From assembly GCF_013375535.1 (NCBI RefSeq), contig NZ_JABXJG010000001.1, forward strand, positions 992,001 through 1,056,000: a stretch of 64,000 nt of DNA, written 5' to 3'. The notes beneath the pieces are model-generated. The model made no database searches and had not been told where the DNA came from. It saw nothing but the letters and a program-made list of their open reading frames with translations. Shown in pieces: positions 20,149 through 29,705 of the stretch (positions are counted from its first letter, which is position 1; each line of letters begins with the position of its first letter). A program made the position numbers and the translations under genes. Source of the DNA: Sphingobium sp. 15-1. GTDB taxonomy: Bacteria; Pseudomonadota; Alphaproteobacteria; Sphingomonadales; Sphingomonadaceae.

Positions 20149-21495
20149 TTATTTCAACAGCACCAGTTCCTCGGCCATGCTCGGATGCAGGGCCACGGTA
20201 TCGTCGAATTCCTGCTTGGTCAGGCCCGCCTTCACCGCAATGGCAGCCGCCTGCAATATCTCCGGCGCATCCGGCCCGATCATGTGCAGCCCGACCACGC
20301 GATTGGTCGTCGCATCCACCACCATCTTGTAGAGCGCCCGCTCATCCCGCCCGGCCAGCACATTTTTCATCGGCCGGAAGTCGGATGTGTAGACCTTCAC
20401 CGTTCCAAGCTTGTTCTTCGCCTGCGCCTCGGTCATGCCTACGCCGGCCAAGGGTGGATGGCTGAACACGGCGGAAGGCACGCAGTTGTAATCCACGGTC
20501 CGCGGATTATCCCCGAACACCGTGTCCGCAAAGGCATGGCCCTCACGGATCGCCACCGGCGTCAGTTGCAGCCTGTCCGTGACATCGCCCACCGCATAGA
20601 TGCTCTCGCAGCTCGTCCGGCTATAGTCATCGACCTTGATCGCGCCCTTCTCGTTGAGCTCGACCCCGGCATTTTCCAGCCCCAGCCCATCGACATGCGG
20701 CTGGCGCCCGGTCGCGAACACCAGCAGGTCACAGGCCACCGGATCGCCGCTCTTGAAACGGACGCAGAGCGTGCCGTCCTCATTCTTCTCGATCTTCTCC
20801 ATCTCGGCGTTGAAGCGGAAATTGATCCCCTTCATCGTCGAAATCTGGAGCAGCCGGTCGCGGATTTGCTCGTCATAGCCGCGCAACAGCGTGTTCGATC
20901 GATTCACGATCGTCACATGGCTGCCGAACTGGTGGAAGATGCCCGCAAATTCATTGGCGATATAGCCGCCACCCACGATCACGATCCGCTTGGGGCATTC
21001 CTCCAGATGGAAGACCTCGTTGGAGGTGACGCCATGCTCAGCGCCCTCGATCTCCGGGACGATCGGCCATGCGCCGGTCGAGACGAGGATATATTTCGCG
21101 CTGATCTCCCGCCCGCTCGCGAGCTTCACGCCATGCGGCCCGGTGATCGTCGCCCGCTCCGGGATCAGCTCAACCTTATGGCTGTCGAGCGTATTCTTGT
21201 AGAGACCCTCCAGCCGGTCCACATCGGCCAGCACATTGTCGCGCAGCGTCGTCCATTCGAAGTCGCAATCCGGCACATTCCAGCCGAAACGCCGCGCATC
21301 CTTCAGATCTTCGGCAAAATGCGCGCCATAGATGAGCAGCTTCTTGGGCACGCAGCCCCGAATGACGCAGGTGCCGCCGACGCGATATTCCTCGGCCACC
21401 GCGACCTTCGCCCCATGGGCCGCAGCCACGCGCGAAGCCCGCACGCCACCCGATCCCGCACCGATGACGAACAGGTCGAAGTCGTAGTCGCTCAT
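20149..21495 (-). CDS. gor: Glutathione-disulfide reductase
   Basis: This flavoenzyme reduces GSSG with NADPH in the cytoplasm. The 448-residue protein has the FAD site GAGSGGVRASRVAA, the redox pair Cys43/Cys48 in GGTCVIRGCVPKK, an NAD(P)-binding GGGYIANEFAG, the second FAD motif ESIYAVGDVTD, and the interface His of HPSMAEE near the C-terminus. The Cys pair and PKK context separate it from lipoamide dehydrogenase. A single gene: convergent with the dioxygenase, and 101 bases after pgi on the same strand. Confidence 0.94.
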   Translation of the reverse strand: MSDYDFDLFVIGAGSGGVRASRVAAAHGAKVAVAEEYRVGGTCVIRGCVPKKLLIYGAHFAEDLKDARRFGWNVPDCDFEWTTLRDNVLADVDRLEGLYKNTLDSHKVELIPERATITGPHGVKLASGREISAKYILVSTGAWPIVPEIEGAEHGVTSNEVFHLEECPKRIVIVGGGYIANEFAGIFHQFGSHVTIVNRSNTLLRGYDEQIRDRLLQISTMKGINFRFNAEMEKIEKNEDGTLCVRFKSGDPVACDLLVFATGRQPHVDGLGLENAGVELNEKGAIKVDDYSRTSCESIYAVGDVTDRLQLTPVAIREGHAFADTVFGDNPRTVDYNCVPSAVFSHPPLAGVGMTEAQAKNKLGTVKVYTSDFRPMKNVLAGRDERALYKMVVDATTNRVVGLHMIGPDAPEILQAAAIAVKAGLTKQEFDDTVALHPSMAEELVLLK

Positions 21496-21566
21496 GCATG
21501 CCTCCGCTGGATTGCGCCCGCATATGGAGCGTCCCCAGCGGAGTTACAAATGAGAATCTGCTTACT

Positions 21567-21588
21567 CCCATCCCGCTTGCGGGAGGGG
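21567..21588. repeat. Short hairpin repeat after pgi
   Basis: CCCATCCCGC-TT-GCGGGAGGGG pairs except for one position and is nearly identical to the hairpin at 138-159. It sits just downstream of the pgi stop codon on that gene's strand and may act as a transcript end. Confidence 0.5.
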
Positions 21589-21596
21589 CTTGTCCG

Positions 21597-23102
21597 TCAA
21601 ACCCCACCCAAGGCCAGATCGATCAAAGCCATGGTCGAGGGATCGAACCCCTTCGGCCCTTCGGCTTCGATGGACTTGGCGATCTCCTTGCCCAACTCGA
21701 CGCCGAACTGGTCGAACGGATTGATCCCCATCAGCACCGCATTGGCAAAGGTCCGATGCTCGTAAAAAGCGATCAGCGCCCCCAGAGCCTCCGGCGTCAC
21801 ATCATCCAGCAGGATCGTGGTCGAAGGCCGGTTCCCCGGATAAGCCCGCGCCGGATCGGCCTCATTATCCTTGCCCCGAAGCAAAGCCGCACCCTGCGCG
21901 AAGCAGTTCACCAGCAAAGCCCGATGATGCGCCGGATCGAGCGCATGCCCCGGCTCGATGGAGGCGATGAACTCCACCGGCGTCAGGATCGTCCCCTGAT
22001 GCAGCAACTGGAACACCGCATGCTGCGCATCCGTGCCGACACCGCCCCAGGTGATCGGCGCCGTCGGCCCATCCACAGGCGCGCCATCCCGCGTCACCCG
22101 CTTGCCGTTGCTCTCCATCTCCAATTGCTGAAGATAAGAGGGCAGCAACCGCAGCCTTTCGTCATAAGCGAACAAGGCCCGCGTCTGGCACCCCAGCACC
22201 CGCGCATAATATTGGTCGACAAAGGCCGCGATCAGCGGCGCATTCTGCTTGGGATCGCTCAGCCGGAAATGCCGGTCCATCGCCGCCGCGCCTTCCAGCA
22301 GGCTCTCGAAAGCATCCCATCCCAGCGCCAATGCCGCCGGAAACCCAATCGAAGACCAGAGCGAATAACGCCCGCCCACGCTCTCCGCAAAGGGCAGCAC
22401 GCGCGTTTCATCCACGCCCCATTCGATGGCCTTGTCCGGCGAGGCCGTCAGCGCGATCACCCGGCCATAGGGGTCTTCCACCCCCGCCTCGACCATCCAG
22501 TTGATCGCGCTCGCCGCGTTCAACATGGTCTCCGTGGTGGTGAAGGTCTTCGAAGCCACGGCGATCAACGTCGCCTCCGGATCGAAGCGCGAAATCGCCC
22601 GCTCCAGCGCCGTGCCATCGACATTGGAAACGATGGCGACGTCATAGCGCGCCCCATCCCCGCCCAATGCATCGATGATCAGGTCCGGCCCCAGCGCCGA
22701 CCCGCCAATGCCGATATGCAATATATGCCGGATCGGCCCCAGCGCCTCGCCCTCTATGGCGTCGATCAGCGCCCGCATCCGCGCATGGAACATCTTGGCC
22801 CGCGCCACGCTGTCGGCATTGCCCTCGCCACGCTCGGCGGGATGCTCGGCGGCGCGGCCCTCTGTATTGTTGACCGCCTCCCCCGCGAACAGCGCGTCAC
22901 GCTGCGCGGCAAAGCCCTTTTCCTCCGCCAGCTTCACAAAGCCCGCGACCAGATCGTCCGTCAGATGCGTCTTCGACCAATCGAAGCGGACAGGCCCTTG
23001 GCGCAGGGTGAACTGGCTCAACCGGTCGGGATCGGCGGTGAAGATGGATTTGAGATCGGCCTGGGGAAGAGCCGCAAGCGCTGCCAGTGCAGGGCTGGAC
23101 AT
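21597..23102 (-). CDS. pgi: Glucose-6-phosphate isomerase
   Basis: The enzyme interconverts glucose-6-phosphate and fructose-6-phosphate. The 501-residue chain has the SIS domains with signature GGSALGPDLIIDAL, VASKTFTTTETMLNA, GGRYSLWSSIGFP, the catalytic Glu context QQLEMESNGKRV and His in HQGTILTPVEFI. It ends in the helix containing EIAKSIEAEG. It diverges from lepB. Confidence 0.96.
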   Translation of the reverse strand: MSSPALAALAALPQADLKSIFTADPDRLSQFTLRQGPVRFDWSKTHLTDDLVAGFVKLAEEKGFAAQRDALFAGEAVNNTEGRAAEHPAERGEGNADSVARAKMFHARMRALIDAIEGEALGPIRHILHIGIGGSALGPDLIIDALGGDGARYDVAIVSNVDGTALERAISRFDPEATLIAVASKTFTTTETMLNAASAINWMVEAGVEDPYGRVIALTASPDKAIEWGVDETRVLPFAESVGGRYSLWSSIGFPAALALGWDAFESLLEGAAAMDRHFRLSDPKQNAPLIAAFVDQYYARVLGCQTRALFAYDERLRLLPSYLQQLEMESNGKRVTRDGAPVDGPTAPITWGGVGTDAQHAVFQLLHQGTILTPVEFIASIEPGHALDPAHHRALLVNCFAQGAALLRGKDNEADPARAYPGNRPSTTILLDDVTPEALGALIAFYEHRTFANAVLMGINPFDQFGVELGKEIAKSIEAEGPKGFDPSTMALIDLALGGV

Positions 23103-23337
23103 TGGGGAATATCCTTTTGTTTTGCCGTTGATCGATACCGACGCTGCACCTGTCGATTCTTGCCCATCCTAGCCAAGTCGTTCCGCTATTGCACCGTTCG
23201 AACAGAAAAATCAGGTTGCAGGGCAGCATGGAGTGAATATCGCTTGGTCTCTAGCGCGCTTGACGGCGGCTTTACGAACCCGCAAAAGCCGCGACGGCCT
23301 GTTTTCAGGGCGAATTGAAGGAAAAGACGATCAAAGC
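23103..23337. other. Divergent spacer pgi / lepB
   Basis: This 235-base spacer holds no recognisable gene. TTGACG at about 23257 is the best -35-like hexamer for lepB but lacks a good -10 at the right distance. An in-frame extension of lepB to 23233 has no family support. Confidence 0.4.
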
Positions 23338-24159
23338 ATGAGCGCAAAATCCGAAACGCGGGATTTCCTCTGGTTTCTCGCAAAGCTGGCGGTGTTCGTC
23401 TTCGTCCTGCGCAGCTTCATCGTGTCGCCCTTCAACATCCCGTCGGAATCCATGCAGCCGCGCCTGCTGATCGGGGATTATCTGCTGGTGGCGAAATGGC
23501 CCTATGGCTATTCGCGCTATTCGCTGCCCTTCGGCATTCCGCTGATCCCCGGCCGCATCTTCGCCTCGACGCCCCAACGCGGCGACGTGGTGGTGTTCAA
23601 GGCGCCGCCGAACCAGAAGAACGACTATATCAAGCGCGTCATCGGCCTGCCCGGCGACATGATCTCCGTGCGCGGAGGCACTGTCTATCTGAACGGCCAG
23701 GCAATCCCGAAGCAGAAGGTCGCTGACCTCGTCATTCCCGTCACGCCCAATATGGAAGATGCCGCCGCCAAGGAAGGCAGCCCATCCCCCTGCTATCGCC
23801 CGAAGTTCGAGGAAGCCGTGCCGGGCGGCCGCCAATGCCGCTACCCGCAATATCGCGAGACGCTGCCGGGCGGCAAAAGCTATAATGTCCTCGACCTGAT
23901 GCCAGACGGTGCGGCGGACGACCGCGACACGGTGGTGGTGCCCGAAGGCCATCTCTTCATGATGGGCGACAATCGCGACCGCAGCGCCGACAGCCGCTTC
24001 CCGGCGGTCGACGGCGGCGGCATCGGCTTGGTCCCGGAGGAAAATCTGGTCGGCAAGGCGATGATCTCGGTCTTCTCGACCGACGGCAGCGCCAATTGGC
24101 TGCTTCCCTGGACTTGGGTTTCCGCCGCGCGCTGGAGCCGCATCGGGGAAGGCTTTTGA
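23338..24159 (+). CDS. lepB: Signal peptidase I
   Basis: This 273-residue membrane protease removes signal peptides at the periplasmic face. One N-terminal membrane segment (residues about 11-30) is followed by the catalytic Ser38 in PSESMQP, the catalytic Lys near residue 99 in DYIKRVIGLPGD, and the box E motif FMMGDNRDRSADSR. The ATG at 23338 puts the membrane segment right at the N-terminus. The stop overlaps the rnc start as TTGA, so the lepB-rnc pair is coupled, with era downstream. An acpS gene often precedes this set but is absent here. Confidence 0.95.
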   Translation: MSAKSETRDFLWFLAKLAVFVFVLRSFIVSPFNIPSESMQPRLLIGDYLLVAKWPYGYSRYSLPFGIPLIPGRIFASTPQRGDVVVFKAPPNQKNDYIKRVIGLPGDMISVRGGTVYLNGQAIPKQKVADLVIPVTPNMEDAAAKEGSPSPCYRPKFEEAVPGGRQCRYPQYRETLPGGKSYNVLDLMPDGAADDRDTVVVPEGHLFMMGDNRDRSADSRFPAVDGGGIGLVPEENLVGKAMISVFSTDGSANWLLPWTWVSAARWSRIGEGF

Positions 24160-24827
24160 CGAAACCTGACACCGAAGGCTGGCTGAAGGCCCTGATCGGC
24201 CGCGCGCCGAAGAACCCGATCGCCTTCCATCAGGCGCTGACCCATGGCAGCGCCAATGCGGTGAATTATGAGCGGCTGGAATTTCTGGGCGACCGCATCC
24301 TCGGCCTGCTGATCGCGGAATGGCTTTACGACCGCTTTTCAGACGAACCCGAAGGCAAGCTCTCCCGCCGCTTCAACGCCCTGGTTTCGGGCGAAACCTG
24401 TGCCGAAGTCGCCCGCAGCGCCGGGGTTCCCGCTCATCTGGTGCTCGGCAAGCAGGCCCGCGACGATGGCGCGGCCGACAGCGACAATGTGCTGGGCGAC
24501 GTCATGGAGGCGCTGATCGGCGCATTATATCTTGAGGGCGGGCTGGAGGAAGCCCGCACCCTCGTCCGCCGCCTCTGGAGCGACCGCGTAGACACCCAGT
24601 CCAGCGCGCCCAAGCACCCCAAGTCCGCGCTCCAGGAATGGGCGGCGGCCAACAAGCGCAAACCGCCCGAATATGCGATGACGGACCGCTCCGGCCCACA
24701 CCATGCGCTGCGCTTCACGGTAACGGTCAGCATCAAGGGCGCCGGAGAAGCGAGCGCGACGGGCGGTTCGAAACAGGAAGCGGAAACGGCAGCGGCAAAG
24801 GCGTTGCTGGACAAGTTGGCAGGCTGA
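24156..24827 (+). CDS. rnc: Ribonuclease III
   Basis: The enzyme cleaves double-stranded RNA in rRNA and mRNA maturation. The 223-residue protein has the RNase III signature ERLEFLGDRILG near residue 40, the second acidic cluster DNVLGDVMEALIGA, and a C-terminal dsRNA-binding domain ending GGSKQEAETAAAKALLDKL. The TTG at 24156 is chosen because GGGGAAGG is directly upstream and it overlaps the lepB stop. The in-frame ATG at 24096 would lie deep inside lepB. Confidence 0.94.
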   Translation: MTKPDTEGWLKALIGRAPKNPIAFHQALTHGSANAVNYERLEFLGDRILGLLIAEWLYDRFSDEPEGKLSRRFNALVSGETCAEVARSAGVPAHLVLGKQARDDGAADSDNVLGDVMEALIGALYLEGGLEEARTLVRRLWSDRVDTQSSAPKHPKSALQEWAAANKRKPPEYAMTDRSGPHHALRFTVTVSIKGAGEASATGGSKQEAETAAAKALLDKLAG

Positions 24828-24857
24828 TCAGAAATTTTGTGCTATTTTATATTATGA

Positions 24858-24949
24858 CGTGTTCCTGCAAAGGCAGGAACCCAGTTCAGCCGTTTGATCT
24901 GGGTTCTCGCGAGCCGCTTGTCTCGTTCGAATGCCTTCGCAGGAACACG
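24858..24949. repeat. Decayed two-arm palindromic element (GTTCCTGC class)
   Basis: The left hairpin GTTCCTGC-AAAG-GCAGGAAC is intact. The right arm keeps the outer GCAGGAACACG, but its inner half is altered and extra sequence separates the arms. It lies between rnc and era. Confidence 0.75.
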
Positions 24950-24976
24950 CTTCGCTTTTGTGAAACGGAGTAATTT

Positions 24977-25885
24977 TTGGACCTCAATTCCGACAATCAA
25001 CGCTGCGGCGTCATCGCCATAGTCGGCGCGCCCAATGCGGGCAAATCTACCCTGGTCAACGCCCTCGTCGGCCAGAAGGTGGCGATCACCAGCCCGAAGG
25101 CGCAGACCACCCGCACCCGCGTCATGGGCGTCGCGATCGAAGGCGACACGCAGATGGTGCTGGTCGATACGCCCGGCATCTTCGCGCCCAAGCGCCGGCT
25201 GGATCGCGCCATGGTGCAAGCGGCCTGGGGCGGTGCGCAGGGCGCCGACCTGATCGCGCTGGTCGTCGACGGCAAGGCGGGACTTGGCGCCAAGATGGAA
25301 CCCATCGTCAGCGCGCTCGCCGCCCGGCCCGAGAAGAAGTGGCTGATTCTCAACAAGGTCGACATCGCCATCAAGGAAAAGCTGCTGGTCCACACCCAGC
25401 GGCTCTACGAACAGCTCGACATTGCGGAGACCTTCTTCGTCAGCGCCGCGACCGGCGATGGCCTTGCGGAACTCAAGACCGCCTTCGCCAACGCCATGCC
25501 CGAAGGCCCCTGGCACTTTCCCGAGGACCAAGTCTCCGACGCCACCGACCGCATGCTGGCGGCGGAGATCACCCGCGAACAACTCTATCATCAGCTCCAC
25601 GCCGAACTGCCCTATGCCGCCGCCGTCGACACGGAAAAATATAGCGAGCGGGAGGACGGCTCGGTCGAAATCCACCAGCAGATATTGGTCGGCCGCTCCA
25701 GCCAACGCGCCATCGTGCTGGGCAAGGGCGGCCAGCGCCTCAAGGAAATCGGCTCAAAGGCCCGCGCCGAACTGGCCAGCCTGCTCGGCGTCAAGGTCCA
25801 CCTCTACCTCCACGTCAAGGTGAAGGAGGATTGGGAGGACGACCGCTTCATCTACCGCGACATCGGTCTGGATTGGGTGGAGTAG
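24977..25885 (+). CDS. era: GTPase Era
   Basis: Era binds 16S rRNA and helps 30S assembly and cell-cycle progression. The 302-residue protein has G1 GAPNAGKST, G2 around KAQTTRTRVMG, G3 DTPGIF, G4 NKVD, and a C-terminal KH domain (AIVLGKGGQRLKEIGSKAR). The start is a TTG at 24977 with CGGAG 7-8 bases upstream. It follows rnc by 149 bases, with a palindromic element in the gap. Confidence 0.95.
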   Translation: MDLNSDNQRCGVIAIVGAPNAGKSTLVNALVGQKVAITSPKAQTTRTRVMGVAIEGDTQMVLVDTPGIFAPKRRLDRAMVQAAWGGAQGADLIALVVDGKAGLGAKMEPIVSALAARPEKKWLILNKVDIAIKEKLLVHTQRLYEQLDIAETFFVSAATGDGLAELKTAFANAMPEGPWHFPEDQVSDATDRMLAAEITREQLYHQLHAELPYAAAVDTEKYSEREDGSVEIHQQILVGRSSQRAIVLGKGGQRLKEIGSKARAELASLLGVKVHLYLHVKVKEDWEDDRFIYRDIGLDWVE

Positions 25886-25898
25886 GCCCCAGCCGCAA

Positions 25899-25966
25899 CG
25901 TGCTCCTGCGCAGGCAGGAGCCCAGTTCCAACGTCTGAACTGGGCTCCTGCCTGCGCAGGAGCACC
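25899..25966. repeat. Two-arm palindromic element (GCTCCTGC class)
   Basis: Two GCTCCTGC hairpins (loops GCAG and CTGC) face each other with only about 22 bases between them, the shortest spacer of the class here. It separates the convergent era and topA genes and could terminate both. Confidence 0.85.
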
Positions 25967-25972
25967 GAATCT

Positions 25973-28525
25973 CTATTCCGCCGCCACTTTCTTGGCAGGT
26001 GTCTTTTTCGCAGCCGGCTTCTTCGCCGCACCCTTTTTCGCCGGCGCTTTCTTCCCCTTCTTCGCGGGCGCAGCAGCAGCCCGCGCATCGATCAATTGCG
26101 CGGCCTCCTCCAGCGTCAGGGCATCCTGCTCGATCGTCTTGGGCAGCGTCGCATTGGTCGTGCCGTCGGTCACATAGGGGCCATAGCGCCCGGCCATCAG
26201 CTTGATCTCGGCCTCAGTGCGCGGATGCTTGCCCAGCACCTTCAGCGGCTCACGGGAGGAAGACCCCCGCCCGCCCTTGTTCGCCGCATCCGCCAGCTTG
26301 GCCACGGCGCTATTCATCCCTACCTCGAAAATCTCGGCGGTGGAGGACAGCCGCCCATATTTGCCGTCATGCAACAAATAAGGCCCGAAACGCCCGATAT
26401 TCGCCACGATCGGCTTGCCCGTCTCCGGATGCAGCCCGATTTCGCGCGGCAGGCTCAGCAACTTCACCGCCCAATCCAGCGTCATTTCGCCATCGGGCAG
26501 ATCCTTGGGGATGGAGCCGCGCTTGGCCTCCTTGCCCTCGCCCATCTCGATATAAGGCCCAAAACGCCCGGATTTCCGAACAATATCCTGCCCGGTTTCG
26601 GGATGCTGGCCCAGCACTTCCGGCCCTTTATCCTCGCCGCCATCCTTGTCCCCGCCCGGCTGGCCGAACTTGCGCGTATATTTGCACTCTGGATAGTTGG
26701 AGCAGGCGATGAACGCGCCGAACCGCCCGCCGCGCAGCGACAATTGCCCATCGCCGCACATCGGGCAGGCACGCGGATTGGACCCATCCGCCTTTGGCGG
26801 GAACAGCATCGGCTCCAGGAATTTGTCAAGCTCAGCGGTGATGTCGGAAGGCTTCTGCTCCATCACCTCGGCGGTCTTGGGCTTGAAGTCGCGCCAAAAG
26901 GCTTCCAGCACCGCCTGCCATTGAGCGCGGCCGCCGGAAATCTCATCCAGCTCATCCTCCAGCCCCGCGGTGAAGTCGTAGGACACGTACCGCTCGAAGA
27001 AACGCTCCAGAAAGGCCGTCACCAGCCGCCCGCTCTCCTCCGCGAAGAAGCGGTTCTTCTCGATCCGCACATAGTCGCGATCCTTCAGTACCTGAAGCGT
27101 CGAGGCATAGGTGGACGGCCGCCCAATCCCCAGTTCCTCCAGCTTCTTGACCAGCGACGCTTCGGAATAGCGCGGCGGCGGTTGGGTGAAATGCTGCTCC
27201 GCCGTCACCTTCTTCTTGGCCGGCGCATCACCCGCGCCCAAGCGCGGCAACAGCTTGGAATCATCATCTTCCGAATCGTCCCGGCCCTCTTCATAGAGCG
27301 CCAGGAAGCCGGGAAAGATCACGACCTGCCCCGTAGCGCGCAGCGCATGCTGGCCAGTGCCGTCCACCAGATCGATGACCGTCCGCTCCAGCCGCGCCGA
27401 AGCCATCTGGCTCGCCAATGCCCGCTTGAAGATCAGATCGTACAGCCGCGCATGGTCGCCGCCGCCCATCTTGTCGCGGCTGAATTCGGTCGGACGGATG
27501 GCCTCATGCGCTTCCTGCGCATTCTTCGCCTTGGTCTGATATTGGCGGGGCTTCTCCGGCAGATAGCCGCCGTCATAGCGCTCAGCGATCGCCTTGCGCG
27601 CGGCGGAGATGGCGCTGCCGTCCATCTGCACGCCGTCGGTACGCATATAGGTGATCGCGCCATCCTCATAGAGCTGCTGCGCGATCCGCATCGTATGGCT
27701 GGCGGAGAAGCCGAGCTTGCGCGCCGCCTCCTGCTGCAAGGTCGAAGTCGTGAACGGCGGCGGAGGATTGCGCGAAACCGGCTTGGTCTCGACCTTCTCG
27801 ACGGTAAAGCGTCCAGCCTCCACGTCCGCCTTCGCGGCCATGGCGTCGCCTTCCTTGCCGATGGTCAGCCGCTCGATCTTCTCGCCGCGCCAGCGCACCA
27901 GCCGGGCGGTGAAGCCCTGCCCCGCCTGCTCCATCTCGGCCGCGACCGACCAATATTCCTGCGGCACGAAGCTCTCGATTTCGCGCTCGCGCTCCACGAC
28001 CAGCCGCAGGGCCACGGATTGCACCCGCCCCGCCGACTTGGCGCCGGGCAGCTTGCGCCACAGCACCGGCGACAAAGTGAAGCCCACCAGATAGTCGAGC
28101 GCCCGCCGCGCCCGATAGGCGTCGATCAGATCCTCGTCCAGCGCACGCGGCTGGGCCATCGCCTCGGTCACCGCCTGCTTGGTGATCGCGTTGAAGGTCA
28201 CGCGGTCCACCTTGGCGGGCAGCGCCTTCTTGGCACGCAGCACCTCCTGCACATGCCAACTGATCGCCTCTCCCTCGCGATCAGGGTCGGTCGCCAGGAT
28301 CAGACGCGTCGCCTTCTTGGCCTCGTCGGCTATGGCCTTGAGCTGCTTGCCCTTGTCGCCATAATTTTCCCAACTCATGGCAAAGCCGTTGTCGGGGTCC
28401 ACCGACCCGTCCTTGGCCGGCAGGTCGCGGATATGCCCATAGCTGGCCAGCACATGGAAATCGCCGCCCAGATATTTCTCGATGGTCTTCGCCTTGGCCG
28501 GCGATTCAACGATGACAAGCTGCAT
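25973..28525 (-). CDS. topA: DNA topoisomerase I
   Basis: The enzyme relaxes negative supercoils. The 850-residue protein has the TOPRIM domain (VIVESPAKAKTIEKYLGG at the N-terminus, ATDPDREGEAISWH later), the active-site Tyr in AITYMRTDGVQM, a four-Cys zinc finger (CPMCGDGQLSL to FIACSNYPEC) and several C-terminal GRFGPYI repeats. The last 45 residues are almost entirely Ala, Pro and Lys (AAKKPAAKKTPAKK), a histone-like tail that probably binds DNA. Confidence 0.96.
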   Translation of the reverse strand: MQLVIVESPAKAKTIEKYLGGDFHVLASYGHIRDLPAKDGSVDPDNGFAMSWENYGDKGKQLKAIADEAKKATRLILATDPDREGEAISWHVQEVLRAKKALPAKVDRVTFNAITKQAVTEAMAQPRALDEDLIDAYRARRALDYLVGFTLSPVLWRKLPGAKSAGRVQSVALRLVVEREREIESFVPQEYWSVAAEMEQAGQGFTARLVRWRGEKIERLTIGKEGDAMAAKADVEAGRFTVEKVETKPVSRNPPPPFTTSTLQQEAARKLGFSASHTMRIAQQLYEDGAITYMRTDGVQMDGSAISAARKAIAERYDGGYLPEKPRQYQTKAKNAQEAHEAIRPTEFSRDKMGGGDHARLYDLIFKRALASQMASARLERTVIDLVDGTGQHALRATGQVVIFPGFLALYEEGRDDSEDDDSKLLPRLGAGDAPAKKKVTAEQHFTQPPPRYSEASLVKKLEELGIGRPSTYASTLQVLKDRDYVRIEKNRFFAEESGRLVTAFLERFFERYVSYDFTAGLEDELDEISGGRAQWQAVLEAFWRDFKPKTAEVMEQKPSDITAELDKFLEPMLFPPKADGSNPRACPMCGDGQLSLRGGRFGAFIACSNYPECKYTRKFGQPGGDKDGGEDKGPEVLGQHPETGQDIVRKSGRFGPYIEMGEGKEAKRGSIPKDLPDGEMTLDWAVKLLSLPREIGLHPETGKPIVANIGRFGPYLLHDGKYGRLSSTAEIFEVGMNSAVAKLADAANKGGRGSSSREPLKVLGKHPRTEAEIKLMAGRYGPYVTDGTTNATLPKTIEQDALTLEEAAQLIDARAAAAPAKKGKKAPAKKGAAKKPAAKKTPAKKVAAE

Positions 28526-28622
28526 TCAAGCCCCGGTTCTGAAAATCTCTCACGTACACGCGCGAGTCTGAAAGTTGTTGATGCCCCGCGTCAAGCGCCG
28601 CTGATGTGGGAATGTGAAGCCG

Positions 28623-29705
28623 TCATGACAAACTGACTCTTCCGCCCGCATGACGCTCCAGCCTGGCGGCCAGTTCCAGCTCCAGCAGCACGGTCTGCAC
28701 CAGCGCGGGACCAAGGCCGGACAACCGGATCAGCTCATCCACCGGCACGGGAGCAGGCCCCAGCAAGGCGACAACCGTCGCCCGCTCCCGCTCGGCCACG
28801 TCGCAGGATGGCGGTTCGCCCGCAAAATCCGCGCCGGCCTGCCGCACCATGCGGGAATCGATCGCGCCGATCGCCTCGATCACGTCGGCGGCATTCTGGA
28901 TCAGCACGGCGCCCTCGCGGATCAACTGGTTGCAACCCTGCGCGCGCGGATCGAGCGGCGATCCGGGCACCGCCATCACCTCCCGCCCCGCTTCGCCCGC
29001 CAGCCGCGCCGTGATCAGGGAACCCGATTTGGGCGCGGCCTCGACGACGACGGTTCCTTTGGCCAGCCCGGCGATGATCCTGTTGCGCGCCGGAAACTGC
29101 CGCGCCAGGGGCTGGGTGCCGGGCGGATGTTCGGTGACGACCAAGCCTTCGCTGGCCAGCCGCTCCTGCAATTCGGCATTTTCCGGGGGAAAGGCGATGT
29201 CGATGCCGCAGGCGATGACGGCCACGGTGCCGCTCTCCAGCGAACCCTGATGCGCAGCGGTATCGATCCCTCGCGCCAACCCCGACACCACCACCGCCCC
29301 GCGCTGCCCCAGATCCTGCGCCAGCAACCGCGCAAAGCGACAAGCCGCCGCGGAGGCGTTGCGCGCCCCCACCACCGCCACGCAATCCCGCGCCGCCAGC
29401 GAAACATCACCCCGCACGATCAGCGCGGGCGGAGCGCCCTCCATCTGGTCCAGCAGAAAGGGATAGTCGGCATCCCCCATGATCAGATAGCGCGCGCCCA
29501 CGGCCCGGCTGCGCGCAATCTCCTGTTCCACCAGCTTCGCGTCGACGATGCTGGCCTTGCCGCCGCCACGCACCGCCAGATCGGGCAGCGCCTGCAGAGC
29601 CTCCCCCGCCGTGCCGAAGCGCGCCATCAACTGGCGGAACGTCACCGGCCCGATGCGCGGCGAACGGATCAGGCGCAGGCGGTTGAACCGCTCCTGCTCG
29701 CTCAT
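28623..29705 (-). CDS. dprA: DNA-processing protein DprA
   Basis: DprA loads RecA on incoming single-stranded DNA during transformation. The 360-residue protein has an N-terminal SAM-like domain, the Rossmann core (VAVVGARNASAAACRFA, SGLARGIDTAAHQGSL, then PARNRIIAGLAKGTVVVEA and SGSLITARLAGEAGREV) and a C-terminal winged-helix domain. The ATG at 29705 overlaps the plsY stop as ATGA. The plsY-dprA order is common in alphaproteobacteria. Confidence 0.94.
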   Translation of the reverse strand: MSEQERFNRLRLIRSPRIGPVTFRQLMARFGTAGEALQALPDLAVRGGGKASIVDAKLVEQEIARSRAVGARYLIMGDADYPFLLDQMEGAPPALIVRGDVSLAARDCVAVVGARNASAAACRFARLLAQDLGQRGAVVVSGLARGIDTAAHQGSLESGTVAVIACGIDIAFPPENAELQERLASEGLVVTEHPPGTQPLARQFPARNRIIAGLAKGTVVVEAAPKSGSLITARLAGEAGREVMAVPGSPLDPRAQGCNQLIREGAVLIQNAADVIEAIGAIDSRMVRQAGADFAGEPPSCDVAERERATVVALLGPAPVPVDELIRLSGLGPALVQTVLLELELAARLERHAGGRVSLS